From NCBI GenBank assembly GCA_965224015.1, contig OZ245032.1, positions 1,302,001 through 1,366,000 of the forward strand: a stretch of DNA of 64,000 nt, read 5' to 3'. Position numbers and translations under genes: made by a program. The notes below the pieces were generated by a model, which saw only the letters and a program-made list of their open reading frames with translations, was not told the origin of the DNA and searched no databases. Of the stretch, positions 26,479 through 35,733 are shown in pieces; within the stretch, counting starts at the first letter, position 1, and every line of letters starts with the position of its first letter. This stretch comes from CBDCVD01 sp965224015. GTDB taxonomy: Bacteria; Pseudomonadota; Alphaproteobacteria; Rhizobiales; CBDCVD01.

Positions 26479-27792
26479 ATGGCACAAAATGCCCACGAAA
26501 AACCCGGCGGACACGTTATTCCGCTTGCATTTTTTTCTAATACATTGGCGCAGATGGACCCGGACGTTGCCCAATTGGTGGACGATGAACTGGCGCGCCA
26601 GCAGCGCGAAATCGAACTTATTGCCTCGGAGAATATCGTCTCCCGCGCCGTTCTTGAGGCGCAAGGGTCGGTGTTGACGAACAAATATGCTGAAGGTTAT
26701 CCCGCACGGCGCTACTATGGCGGCTGTGAATTTGTCGACATTGGTGAGGATCTGGCCATTGCGCGCGCAAAGGCGTTGTTTGATTGCGGGTTTGCCAATG
26801 TGCAGCCTCATTCCGGCTCTCAAGCCAATCAGGCGGCTTTCATGGCCCTCCTGCAACCCGGTGACACGCTGTTGGGAATGAGCCTGGATGCGGGGGGGCA
26901 TCTTACCCATGGGGCAAAGCCAAACCAGTCGGGAAAATGGTTCAACGCCATTGCCTATGGCGTGCGAAAGGACGACCAGCGTATCGACTATGAGGCTTTG
27001 CAGGACCTGGCAACGCAGCATCAGCCGAAGCTGATCATTGCAGGAGGCTCGGCCTATGCGCGGGTGCTCGATTTTGCCCGTTTTCGCACCATTGCTGACA
27101 GTGTGGGGGCCTGGTTGCTGGTCGACATGGCCCATTTTGCCGGCCTTGTGGCTGCTGGTGTGCACCCGAGCCCGTTTCCGCACGCGCATATCGTGACCAC
27201 CACCACGCACAAAACCCTGCGCGGTCCGCGTGGGGGAATGGTGTTGAGTGACGACGCTGAGATTGCCAAAAAGGTGAACTCCGCGGTGTTTCCCGGGCTG
27301 CAAGGGGGGCCGTTGATGCATGTGATTGCAGCCAAGGCCGTGGCATTTGGCGAGGCGCTGCAACCGTCATTCAAAAGCTATGGCCAAGCGGTGATCGACA
27401 ATGCCCGCGCTTTGGCGCAAGTTTTGAAGTCCCGCGGCCTTGATCTGGTCTCCGGCGGTACGGACACCCATTTGCTTCTTGTGGACCTGCGCCCCAAGGG
27501 GTTAACCGGCAAAGCCGTTGAGGAAGCGCTCGGGCGGGCGCATATTACCTGCAACAAAAATGGCGTGCCATTTGATCCGCAAAAACCCACAATCACGTCC
27601 GGCATTCGCCTTGGCACGCCGGCGGCAACCACCCGAGGCTTTGGCGTGGACGAATTCAGACTGGTCGGTCATTTGATCGGCGATGTTGTGGATGGCCTTG
27701 CGGCCAATGGTAATGATAACAACGACGCGGCAGAGACCGCCGCTCGCCAACAAGTGCGCGACCTTACAAACAGATTTCCCATCTATGGCTGA
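26479..27792 (+). CDS. glyA: Serine hydroxymethyltransferase
   Basis: Pyridoxal-phosphate enzyme that interconverts serine and glycine and makes 5,10-methylene-tetrahydrofolate. The 437 residues have the PLP lysine Lys245 in TTTHKTLRGPRGG, the N-terminal LIASENIVSRAVLEAQGS and NKYAEGYPARRYYGGCEFVD. GGAGG lies eight bases upstream of the ATG. It stands alone between recF and a long spacer. Confidence 0.97.
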   Translation: MAQNAHEKPGGHVIPLAFFSNTLAQMDPDVAQLVDDELARQQREIELIASENIVSRAVLEAQGSVLTNKYAEGYPARRYYGGCEFVDIGEDLAIARAKALFDCGFANVQPHSGSQANQAAFMALLQPGDTLLGMSLDAGGHLTHGAKPNQSGKWFNAIAYGVRKDDQRIDYEALQDLATQHQPKLIIAGGSAYARVLDFARFRTIADSVGAWLLVDMAHFAGLVAAGVHPSPFPHAHIVTTTTHKTLRGPRGGMVLSDDAEIAKKVNSAVFPGLQGGPLMHVIAAKAVAFGEALQPSFKSYGQAVIDNARALAQVLKSRGLDLVSGGTDTHLLLVDLRPKGLTGKAVEEALGRAHITCNKNGVPFDPQKPTITSGIRLGTPAATTRGFGVDEFRLVGHLIGDVVDGLAANGNDNNDAAETAARQQVRDLTNRFPIYG

Positions 27793-28486
27793 ACGGCACA
27801 ATGAAGGGGCACCATGAATATGTGCTTTTTGGGCGCACGGGCAAACGCAAAATCGCTCCGTCAGAGTGGTTCTATTAAAACGTGACACGCTCTAATTTAC
27901 GACCTGGCCCCCCTCGCGGGTCGCAAGGTGCCCGGTTCATAGGGTTACCCCATTGCAAATATGACGGGTGGACATCAGTGATCCTCGCCAACAGGGTCCA
28001 CTCACCAAGCGATAAATGGAACAGACCAGGTCCGCTCTTTTCACCGGAGCGAGATACACTGTATGCCCCCCGACTTATTGCTTTTGGCTGACGTTTTGTT
28101 CTTGTTGTCAGCCCCATGACGGTAATCACAGTTAAGACTCATTGTCAACTAGAGCCCGCGCAAATTATGCAAAGGCCCGTGGCACCAGCCATATGGGCTT
28201 TGATATTTTTGCGGTCGCGCAGGGGCCGGTGGCGCACCACGGCAAAGCAAGAGACATTGAAATTGTTCAAAAAAGGATAGAAAACATAGTTTAATTTATG
28301 TAAATAAAAAGTAACTCAATGTTTAATTTAAAATAATATTAAATTTTTTCAATATTAAGTTTTAAAATACAACGTAATTATCTATTAAGAAAAAAATTTA
28401 AGCTGTTTTTATTGACTCTTGATTATAAACGTATTCGTAATCAGGGCGAGTAGATAGTGCAAAGTTTAACAGTGAGGCTTAATTAA
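27793..28486. other. Long spacer before the ldtR-like gene
   Basis: About 690 bp without a credible gene. A reversed R280 end lies at 27850-27894. From about 28250 to 28480 the sequence turns strongly AT-rich, unlike its surroundings. It includes a TTAA-N7-TTAA at 28328-28342 and a ttgact hexamer near 28410. This is probably the promoter region of the downstream regulator. Confidence 0.5.
27850..27894 (-). repeat. R280 left-end fragment, reversed
   Basis: Reverse complement of the R280 left terminus: aatcgctccgtcagagtggt followed by tctattaaaacgtgacacgc and tcta. Confidence 0.7.
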
Positions 28487-28999
28487 ATGGTACAATCTGC
28501 TACTTCTGCGGGAAGCTACTTGCCGGAAACCGATATGATTGTGTTGAAGGATCGCTATCTCGAGTCCCTAACCCTCGTTGAACGGCTGCATCGGCGCCTG
28601 CTGGATGTTATCAAGGACGAGTTTGATCGTCAGGGACGCACCGATGTGAACGGCGTTCAGGCACTCTTATTGTTCAATATCGGGGATTCCGAACTGACCG
28701 CCGGTGAATTGCGCACCCGCGGTTATTATTTGGGCTCCAATGTCTCTTACAATCTGAAGAAAATGGTCGAAGCCGGCTACCTGAGTCACGAGCGGTCGAA
28801 AATGGATCGCCGTTCTGTGCGCATTAAACTGACCGAGGAGGGCCGCGCCATAGCCGATATTGTCGATAATCTCTATAATCGTCATGTGAAAAGCGTCGAG
28901 AAAGTCGGAGACATTAGCGAGGACGAATTCGCTCGCCTGAACAAGGCACTTCTTAAACTCGAACGCTTTTGGACCGATCAGATCCTTTATCGCCTGTAA
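28487..28999 (+). CDS. MarR-family winged-helix regulator, LdtR-like
   Basis: DNA-binding regulator of 170 residues. Its core, LVERLHRRLLDVIKDEFDRQGRTDVNGVQALLLFNIGDSELTAGELRTRGYYLGSNVSYNLKKMVEAGYL with KMDRRSVRIKLTEEG, closely resembles alphaproteobacterial LdtR, named for control of an L,D-transpeptidase gene in Liberibacter. The HTH is the SELTAGELRTRGYYLGSNVSYNLKKM region and the wing follows. GAGG lies ten bases before the ATG. An L,D-transpeptidase gene lies at 57329 in this window and is a possible target by analogy. The stop TAA is followed directly by an R101 end. Confidence 0.85.
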   Translation: MVQSATSAGSYLPETDMIVLKDRYLESLTLVERLHRRLLDVIKDEFDRQGRTDVNGVQALLLFNIGDSELTAGELRTRGYYLGSNVSYNLKKMVEAGYLSHERSKMDRRSVRIKLTEEGRAIADIVDNLYNRHVKSVEKVGDISEDEFARLNKALLKLERFWTDQILYRL

Positions 29000-29184
29000 T
29001 ACCAAGGGTCCTTCATAAAGGCTCATGGATTATAAGGGCCCATAAATTATAAGGGCCCATAAATGAGATCAGCATGGGGTTAGCTGTACCCGTTGTGCCA
29101 AGGGTAATACCAGCGGTATTGGCTTTAGAGCGCGTCAAGGCCCCTTGATATAAAGCTAACGCCATGAAGCTGATCGCCCTCTAA
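29000..29184. repeat. R101 fragments and a local duplication
   Basis: An R101 left end starts right after the upstream stop codon (29000-29030). Then tataagggcccataaa is present twice in tandem. A second, truncated R101 in reverse orientation starts near 29107 and changes into an R280-like agagcgcgtca. Confidence 0.65.
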
Positions 29185-29285
29185 TACCAGCGGTATTGGC
29201 TTTATATACACGCCGACTGGTGTACTGCCTTGATAACATACTGACTTGACGCTAAGCCATGAGTCATTGTTAAAGACCCTTGGTA
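29185..29285 (-). repeat. R101 element, reverse
   Basis: Full 101-bp copy with TAA on both sides. An R65 element begins six bases after it. Confidence 0.9.
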
Positions 29286-29290
29286 TAAAT

Positions 29291-29356
29291 CCATAGCAAA
29301 ATGCGCGAAAAATACGGCAATGCCCATGATTCCCATTAAACGCATTTTGCTATAGG
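29291..29356. repeat. R65 element
   Basis: It begins CCATAGCAAAATGCGCG and ends AACGCATTTTGCTATAGG, giving near-perfect inverted ends. The rest of the spacer to ptsP (29357-29568) has a pyrimidine-rich cctctcctcccctcccctct tract and no gene. Confidence 0.8.
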
Positions 29357-29568
29357 CGAGCCCCCTCTCCTCCCCTCCCCTCTCCTATCGTCTCCTCCCT
29401 CACCCCGTTTCGATCCGGCTTTGACGTTTCGAAAGCCCTGGCCGCAACTGCAAAAGAGTTTAGGGCATTTGCTATAGCGCCACTATGGGATACAAAGAGT
29501 TGATTCGAAAGTATGCGCAACGCAACCCGATGCAGCGCGTGCCGGCCAGATCATAACAGGAACGGGCG

Positions 29569-31839
29569 ATGCCCAACGCAAATATTCATTCCGCACCACG
29601 GGTTTTGCTGCGCCGCCTGCGCGAGGTCATGGCGGCACCCATCGATGCCCAGCGACGTCTTGACGATATTGTGGCCTTGATCGCGACCAATATGGTTGCC
29701 GAGGTGTGCTCACTTTATGTTCTGCGCGCTGACGGCGTGTTGGAGCTTTTTGCTAGCCAGGGATTGAACCCCAAGGCGGTCCACCAAACCAACCTGCGCA
29801 TTGGTGAAGGGCTTGTTGGTTTTATCGCCGCGGAGGCGGAGCCTCTTAATCTTTCGGATGCGCAAAACCACCCCAAATTCGCCTATCGTCCTGAGACGGG
29901 TGAGGAAATCTACAGCGCCTTTCTGGGCGTACCCATATTGCGCGCCGGTCGCATCCTTGGGGTTCTTGTGGTGCAAAACCGGACCTCACGAGTCTATTCG
30001 GAAGATGAAGTCGATGCCCTGCAAACCGCAGCCATGTTGGTGGCCGAGTTTGTGGTTGCCGCGGAACTGGAAGAACTGGCATCTGCTGACGTCAGCATTG
30101 ACTTGTCGCGGCCGCTTCATCGCCACGGAATTGGGATTTCCCCGGGCGTGGGGCTTGGCTATGTGGTGCTTCATGATCCGCGCATTTTTGTCACCAACCT
30201 TGTGGCGGATGACGTTGAGGAGGAGCTTCGGCGCTTGAACGCCGGCCTGTCACGGCTGCGCCTTTCCGCCGATGATATGCTGCAAAGGGGCGAACTTGCC
30301 GAGGGAGGCGAGCACCGGGACGTGCTCGAGGCCTATCGAATGTTTGCCTATGATCGTGGCTGGGCCAAACGCATGCGCGATGCGGTCGATTCCGGTTTAA
30401 CAGCAGAGGCGGCTGTCGAGCGGGTGCAAAACGCGACCCGCGCCCGCATGTTGCGCCAAACCGATCCGTATCTGCGCGAGCGCCTGCACGACCTTGATGA
30501 TCTTGCTAACCGGCTGTTGCGTTTGCTGCTCGGGCACCAGGCGACGGCGGAGCGGGCGTTGCCAGAGGACTCGATCCTGCTGGCTGCGACCATGGGACCT
30601 GCGGAATTGCTTGACTATGCAGGAAAAAACGTTCGCGCCCTGGTGCTTGAGGAAGGCGGCCCCACCAGTCATGTCGCCATTGTTGCCCGCGCCCTGGGCA
30701 TTGCTACCGTCTCTGGTATCGCTGATGTGACCACTTTGGCGGAGAATGGTGATGCGATCATCGTCGATGGGGATACGGGGGAAATTCACGTTCGACCGCC
30801 TCCCGATGCCCGTGAATCCTATGTCGAGAAAATTCGGCTGCAAGCCCATCAACAGGAACAATACCGCGCTTTGCGGGAAGTTCCCAGCGTTACCACAGAT
30901 GGTCAGCCGATCGCCTTGCTCCTGAATGCGGGCCTTCTTGTTGATCTGCCCCATTTGCAGGCAACGGGCGCCAATGGGATTGGTCTGTTTCGAACCGAAC
31001 TTCAGTTCATGGTCGCCGCCCGTTTTCCGCGCATGAGCGCCCAGCGCAGGCTCTATGCACAAGTGCTAGACCAAGCCGCTGACCTGCCCATTACGTTTAG
31101 AACCCTTGATGTTGGGGGCGACAAGATCTTACCCTATATGCGCACGATGCATGAGGAAAATCCGGCTCTGGGTTGGCGCTCGATCCGGTTGGGGCTTGAC
31201 CGGCGTGCCCTCTTGCGTTCGCAAATTCGTGCTTTGCTTCATGCCAGCAAGGGACGGCAGTTGCGTCTGCTTTTTCCCATGATCACCGATATCGCAGAAT
31301 TTGAGGCGGCACGTCAATGTGTCGAACAGGAAAAAGCTTTTTTAACGCGCCATGGTCATGATCTGCCTATCAATATCAAGCTGGGGGCGATGATCGAGGT
31401 TCCAGCGCTTTTGTGGCAGCTTGAAGACATTATCAACAAAGTGGACTTCCTATCGGTTGGTAGCAATGACCTGTTGCAATTCCTGTTTGCCGCCGATCGC
31501 ACCAATCCGCGCGTGGCCTATCGCTATGACACGCTTTCGGCAACCAGTCTGAGGGTACTCAGGAAAATTGCCAGGGCGTGTGATGCGGCCGGTTGCCCGG
31601 TAACCATGTGTGGCGAGTTGGCCAGCAAGGCGCTTGAGGCGATGGCCCTTGTTGCGCTTGGGTATCGAAACCTGTCGATGAGTGCGCCGGCAATCGGGCC
31701 TGTGAAGGCGATGCTGTTAAAGCTTGATGCTGGAGATGCCGCGGCGCATTTGCAGATGCTGCTTGATCACGAGAACAAAGGACAATCCTTACGTCAGCCG
31801 CTTCTGGACTACGCCCGGGCGCACGATGTCCCGGTTTAG
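29569..31839 (+). CDS. ptsP: PEP-protein phosphotransferase of the nitrogen PTS (EI-Ntr)
   Basis: First enzyme of the nitrogen phosphotransferase relay; it takes phosphate from PEP and passes it to NPr. The 756 residues comprise an N-terminal GAF domain (about 20-160), the EI N-terminal region, the phospho-histidine domain with His368 in GGPTSHVAIVARALGIATV, and the PEP-binding barrel. Barrel motifs include RTELQFM, DVGGDKILPYM, GAMIEVPALLW, GSNDLLQF and MCGELAS. AGGA precedes the ATG. NPr and EIIA-Ntr genes are not in the window. prfA follows, as in many Hyphomicrobiales. Confidence 0.95.
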   Translation: MPNANIHSAPRVLLRRLREVMAAPIDAQRRLDDIVALIATNMVAEVCSLYVLRADGVLELFASQGLNPKAVHQTNLRIGEGLVGFIAAEAEPLNLSDAQNHPKFAYRPETGEEIYSAFLGVPILRAGRILGVLVVQNRTSRVYSEDEVDALQTAAMLVAEFVVAAELEELASADVSIDLSRPLHRHGIGISPGVGLGYVVLHDPRIFVTNLVADDVEEELRRLNAGLSRLRLSADDMLQRGELAEGGEHRDVLEAYRMFAYDRGWAKRMRDAVDSGLTAEAAVERVQNATRARMLRQTDPYLRERLHDLDDLANRLLRLLLGHQATAERALPEDSILLAATMGPAELLDYAGKNVRALVLEEGGPTSHVAIVARALGIATVSGIADVTTLAENGDAIIVDGDTGEIHVRPPPDARESYVEKIRLQAHQQEQYRALREVPSVTTDGQPIALLLNAGLLVDLPHLQATGANGIGLFRTELQFMVAARFPRMSAQRRLYAQVLDQAADLPITFRTLDVGGDKILPYMRTMHEENPALGWRSIRLGLDRRALLRSQIRALLHASKGRQLRLLFPMITDIAEFEAARQCVEQEKAFLTRHGHDLPINIKLGAMIEVPALLWQLEDIINKVDFLSVGSNDLLQFLFAADRTNPRVAYRYDTLSATSLRVLRKIARACDAAGCPVTMCGELASKALEAMALVALGYRNLSMSAPAIGPVKAMLLKLDAGDAAAHLQMLLDHENKGQSLRQPLLDYARAHDVPV

Positions 31840-31861
31840 AACTGCTTGAGTGAAAGCATGA

Positions 31862-31962
31862 TACCAGCGGTATTGGCTTTATAGACACGCCGACTGGTGT
31901 ACTGCCTTGATAACATACTTGCTTGACGCTAATCCATGAGTCATTGGTAAGGAACCTTGGTA
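31862..31962 (-). repeat. R101 element, reverse, abutting prfA
   Basis: Full 101-bp copy with TGA on the left and TAA on the right. It ends seven bases before the prfA start codon, so the prfA leader lies inside the element. Confidence 0.9.
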
Positions 31963-31969
31963 TAAATTC

Positions 31970-33058
31970 ATGACGACGAAACTGCCTCAGGAAAAACTGG
32001 ACGGCCTTGTCGCCCGTCATGGTGAGTTGGAAACGCTTATGGCGCGCATGGACAAGCCTGAGGATTATGTGCGCTACTCGCAGGAATATGCCGAACTGGA
32101 TCCCATCGTTGCCAAAGTCAAGCGCTACCGGGACGCCGAGGCGGCCATTAAGGAAGCGGAAGACATTCTTGCCGAAACCTCCGAGGCCGAAGATCCGGAT
32201 ATGCGTGCCCTGGCGATGGAGGAACGCAATTCAGCGTCTGAGCAGCTTGAGGTCATCGCCCAGACCTTGCAGATCGCCCTGCTACCCAAGGACGCCGCCG
32301 ACGACAAGGGCGCCATACTTGAGGTGCGTGCGGGTACGGGGGGCAATGAAGCGTCCCTTTTTGCCGGTGATCTGTTGCGCATGTACGAACGCTATGTGGC
32401 CATTCAAGGTTGGAAAATGGAGATCATTTCGATCAACGAAGGCGAAGTGGGGGGGGTCAAGGAAGTGATTTCCAGTGTGACCGGGCGCGGGGTTTTCGCG
32501 CGCCTTAAGTTCGAATCCGGCGTTCACCGGGTACAACGGGTGCCCGAAACCGAATCGGGAGGGCGCATCCACACTTCGGCTGCCACCGTCGCTGTCCTGC
32601 CGGAGGCGGAAGACATTGATATCGAAATCAATGAAAGTGATTTGCGTATTGATGTGTTTCGGGCCTCAGGTCCTGGGGGCCAATCCGTGAACACCACGGA
32701 CAGCGCTGTGCGTATTACCCATTTGCCCACCGGCATTGTGGTTTCCCAACAAGACGAAAAGTCCCAGCACAAAAACCGGGCCAAAGGCATGAAAATCCTG
32801 CGCGCGCGCATCTTTGATGCCGAGCGGCGCAAGGCCGAGGAGGCGCGATCGGCCGAGCGGCGCGGCCAGGTGGGGTCCGGAGACAGGTCTGAGCGCATCC
32901 GTACCTACAATTTTCCTCAAGGCCGTGTGAGCGATCATCGCATCAACCTGACCCTCTACAAGCTGAACGAAATTCTCTCCGGTGAGGGACTTGATGAGAT
33001 CATTGACGCGTTGATTGCCGAACATCAGGCAACCTTATTGGCCAATGCCGAGATTTGA
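31970..33058 (+). CDS. prfA: Peptide chain release factor 1
   Basis: Recognises UAA and UAG stops and triggers peptide release. In 362 residues the release motif GGQ is at 236-238 (SGPGGQSVNTTDSAVRITHLPTG). The RF1-type tripeptide P-E-T (192-194) in RVPETESGGRIHTSAATVAV separates it from RF2. The only purine-rich candidate ribosome site (taagga) belongs to the R101 element, about 16 bases upstream. prmC, which methylates this GGQ, follows directly. Confidence 0.97.
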   Translation: MTTKLPQEKLDGLVARHGELETLMARMDKPEDYVRYSQEYAELDPIVAKVKRYRDAEAAIKEAEDILAETSEAEDPDMRALAMEERNSASEQLEVIAQTLQIALLPKDAADDKGAILEVRAGTGGNEASLFAGDLLRMYERYVAIQGWKMEIISINEGEVGGVKEVISSVTGRGVFARLKFESGVHRVQRVPETESGGRIHTSAATVAVLPEAEDIDIEINESDLRIDVFRASGPGGQSVNTTDSAVRITHLPTGIVVSQQDEKSQHKNRAKGMKILRARIFDAERRKAEEARSAERRGQVGSGDRSERIRTYNFPQGRVSDHRINLTLYKLNEILSGEGLDEIIDALIAEHQATLLANAEI

Positions 33059-33068
33059 CGCAACAGCG

Positions 33069-33953
33069 ATGGTTTCCACACGCTCGCGCGGCGAAACCTT
33101 TCGATATATTCGCGATCAATTTCGCGCCTGCGGTATCGAAAGTGCTGCCCTTGATGCACGGGTGTTGGTATGCCATGCCCTGGCCTTATCTCCTGAAGCG
33201 CTCGTTTGCAGGCCTGAAACTCTCGTTTCGGCGCAAGCGCAAGCGTATCTCGCGACACTTGTTGCGCGTCGGCGCAAGCGCGAGCCTATCGCGCGTATCG
33301 TCGGCTCCAAGGAATTTTGGGGGCTGGACTTTACCGTCAATGCTCACACGCTGGTTCCAAGGCCGGATTCGGAAACCGTAGTCCGTGGGGTGTTAGGGAC
33401 AGTCGCGACAAGGTCTCGCAGCAAAACCCGGCCCGCCGCTTATAGCATTCTTGACATCGGCACAGGCAGCGGATGTTTGATGCTCGCGCTCTTGAGCGAA
33501 CTGCCCCATGCGTCCGGTGTTGCCTGTGATCTATGTCCACGGGCGCTGGCCACAGCCAGGCAGAACGCCGTGCGCCTTGGTTTTGCTGCACGATGTCGCT
33601 TTGTCGTCTCTGATTGGCTCACTGAAATTGAAGGTGTATTTGATATCATCGTTTGCAATCCGCCCTATATTCGGACGGCTGATATTCAGGCTCTGGAAGC
33701 GGATGTGCGCGATTATGACCCGGTTCTGGCCCTGGATGGCGGCGACGATGCTCTGGATGCATTTCGCCAACTGGCCACGCAACTTCCCCAATATTGTCAT
33801 TCGGACACCATCCTGTGTTTCGAAATTGGCGATCAACAAATATCCCCTGTTACGCAAATTGTTAACGAAAACGGGTTTACCATGACACGACATTTTCATG
33901 ATTTACGTGGTCAGGTACGGGCGTTATGTGTAAAATCTACCGTGACCCCGTGA
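33069..33953 (+). CDS. prmC: Release factor glutamine methyltransferase
   Basis: SAM-dependent methylation of the GGQ glutamine of release factors. I start it at 33069 (MVSTRSRGETFRYIRDQFRACGIESAALDARVLVCHAL), 10 bp past the prfA stop; an overlapping start at 33045 or 33015 is possible. The SAM motif is ILDIGTGSGCLMLALLSELP and the catalytic NPPY is at about 197-200 (IIVCNPPYIRTADI). Its 294 residues are normal, and prfA-prmC coupling is widespread. Confidence 0.93.
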   Translation: MVSTRSRGETFRYIRDQFRACGIESAALDARVLVCHALALSPEALVCRPETLVSAQAQAYLATLVARRRKREPIARIVGSKEFWGLDFTVNAHTLVPRPDSETVVRGVLGTVATRSRSKTRPAAYSILDIGTGSGCLMLALLSELPHASGVACDLCPRALATARQNAVRLGFAARCRFVVSDWLTEIEGVFDIIVCNPPYIRTADIQALEADVRDYDPVLALDGGDDALDAFRQLATQLPQYCHSDTILCFEIGDQQISPVTQIVNENGFTMTRHFHDLRGQVRALCVKSTVTP

Positions 33954-34940
33954 AGGCTCCAACCTGGGATTGCCGGAGACAACAAGCGCCAAACCCAGAT
34001 ATAGGCAGGATTGTCCGTATATACGCGTTTTGGGTTTACGGCATTTTGTGGTGGAAACTGAAAAAACTGCTTGGAAATCATTGCCAAAGCGGATAGGCTG
34101 GTCATAGCACGGCTATTTGAAGCGCTTTTTAGCTCAAATGCGAGGCCAGTATGCGGGTTTTTACACCTGTGCTATACGATAGAATCGTATTCATACGGTA
34201 GAATCGTGTTCATTGCGCTGGCGGTATGAGTTGCGCCTGACATAGTCCATTGCTTGCCATGTTTCGGATATTTTAATTCTCGGGAATGGCTGCGATGATA
34301 ATATGAAGGCGGCAAAGCTACAGTTATAAAATCGTAACATTGCGAGAGCTATCAAAAGCAGCAGACAGACTAAAGCACGCAGACAAAAGCACGCAGACAG
34401 AGAATTCAAAGCACCAGGACGTCGCGGCCAAGGGCAAGAGCATCGAAACAAGGCGATAGAGGATCGGCTTGGCTCGGACAGGAGCCTTGCCGGACGCATT
34501 GATAGCGTGACGTTGGGCTGTGCTGTGTTTGTAAATGGCTTGAACGTTGCAAAGCATCAATAAGGGGCTGCTAATCGATGGATGGCCCGTGCGTTATGAG
34601 GGGAACAAAGCGCACCGTTCATCCGTTTGTTTACTATTGAGCGCCCATTGTCGGCTTTGGTGCACACGGGCGCGGACATTCCCGCATTAAGGTGGACAGC
34701 TTTCGCCATTGTTGAAAACACGCAAAAGCGATTTGGATCTGTTGCCTTTGCAGTGGGCCATTCTGACGGAGCCATTTTTCTTGTGTCGCCCTTGAGGCTT
34801 GACAGATTGTTATGCGGACTTCGTTGCCTTTATCGCCGTTGCAGTTGTGAATTCGACAGCACGTTTGGCATTCGAGAGGACCAGGACGCGGAAATCGATG
34901 TACATGTCTATGTGATGCAGGAACAAAGTAAAGCCTGTTA
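33954..34940. other. Long spacer between prmC and the DUF4167 gene
   Basis: With the next repeat this gap is 1.3 kb. I see no credible gene; an open frame near 34627 has no family-like character. Two 19-bp direct units (tagaatcgtattca-type) lie at 34175-34212, and a doubled aaagcacgcagaca lies near 34373-34400. The sequence may hold decayed coding DNA, but I cannot identify any. Confidence 0.45.
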
Positions 34941-35041
34941 TACCAAGGGTCCTTACCAATGACTCATGGATTAGCGTCAAGCAAGTATGTTATCAAGGCG
35001 GTACACCAGTCGGCGTGTCTATAAAGCCAATACCGCTGGTA
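34941..35041 (+). repeat. R101 element, forward
   Basis: Full 101-bp copy with TTA on both sides. The TTA/TTA pair shows a direct, not inverted, flank. Confidence 0.92.
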
Positions 35042-35292
35042 TTAGCAAAGCGCATTTGGTCGCAAACCCCTGCCAGTCTTAAAGGCTTGCGCTTTACCAC
35101 GGACTACAGAGCGATCCGCTTCGCGTATCCAATTTTATGTTGGCCCTGCGCCCGCCACAGGAAAAGGCACAGGACGCGAACATTGTAACGACAGCATCCA
35201 GTCCTTGATTGGCTGTGAAGCGGTAAACGCGCAAGACTATTAACCCCAGGACAAAATCAACCCATGAAGCCAGTACGGAAACTTGGAATTCA

Positions 35293-35733
35293 ATGAGACA
35301 CAATCAACACAATAGGCGCACCAGACGCTCTCGCAAGGCCCCCAACCCGATCTCCCGCTCCTACGATAGCAATGGCCCGGATGTCAAAATTCGTGGCACG
35401 GCCTCGCAGATCGCGGAAAAATACGTCAATTTAGCACGAGATTCCCAGTCGTCAGGTGATATTATCACGGCCGAGAATTACTTGCAGCACGCGGAACACT
35501 ATTTCCGTATCATCGCCATGGCGCAATCTCATTTCAGCCATCCCAATGCGCCGCAGCCGAAGATGACAACCCCTGATGAAGAGGGGGCTCCTTCGGCCTC
35601 CCTTATTAATGGGGAAGACAAGCCTGAGCAACCCGCTCCCACACGCAAGTCGCCAAGGCGCCCGCGCGCCCGATCCGTTAAGGGGCGCCCGGCGCGCAAT
35701 AGCGATTCGAACTCCCTGGCCAGCGCTGACTAA
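35293..35733 (+). CDS. DUF4167 domain protein
   Basis: Small basic protein of 146 residues with the alphaproteobacterial DUF4167 domain in residues 10-80: RSYDSNGPDVKIRGTASQIAEKYVNLARDSQSSGDIITAENYLQHAEHYFRII. The C-terminal half is low-complexity and basic (RKSPRRPRARSVKGRPARN). Function is unknown; the basic ends suggest RNA or ribosome contact, which is inference only. It normally follows prmC closely, but here the gap is 1.3 kb. Confidence 0.88.
   Translation: MRHNQHNRRTRRSRKAPNPISRSYDSNGPDVKIRGTASQIAEKYVNLARDSQSSGDIITAENYLQHAEHYFRIIAMAQSHFSHPNAPQPKMTTPDEEGAPSASLINGEDKPEQPAPTRKSPRRPRARSVKGRPARNSDSNSLASAD

Noticed and set aside
34627..34962. Open frame of 111 codons between prmC and the DUF4167 gene
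   Set aside because: No recognisable motif; it ends inside an R101 element, and the start has no supporting signal.
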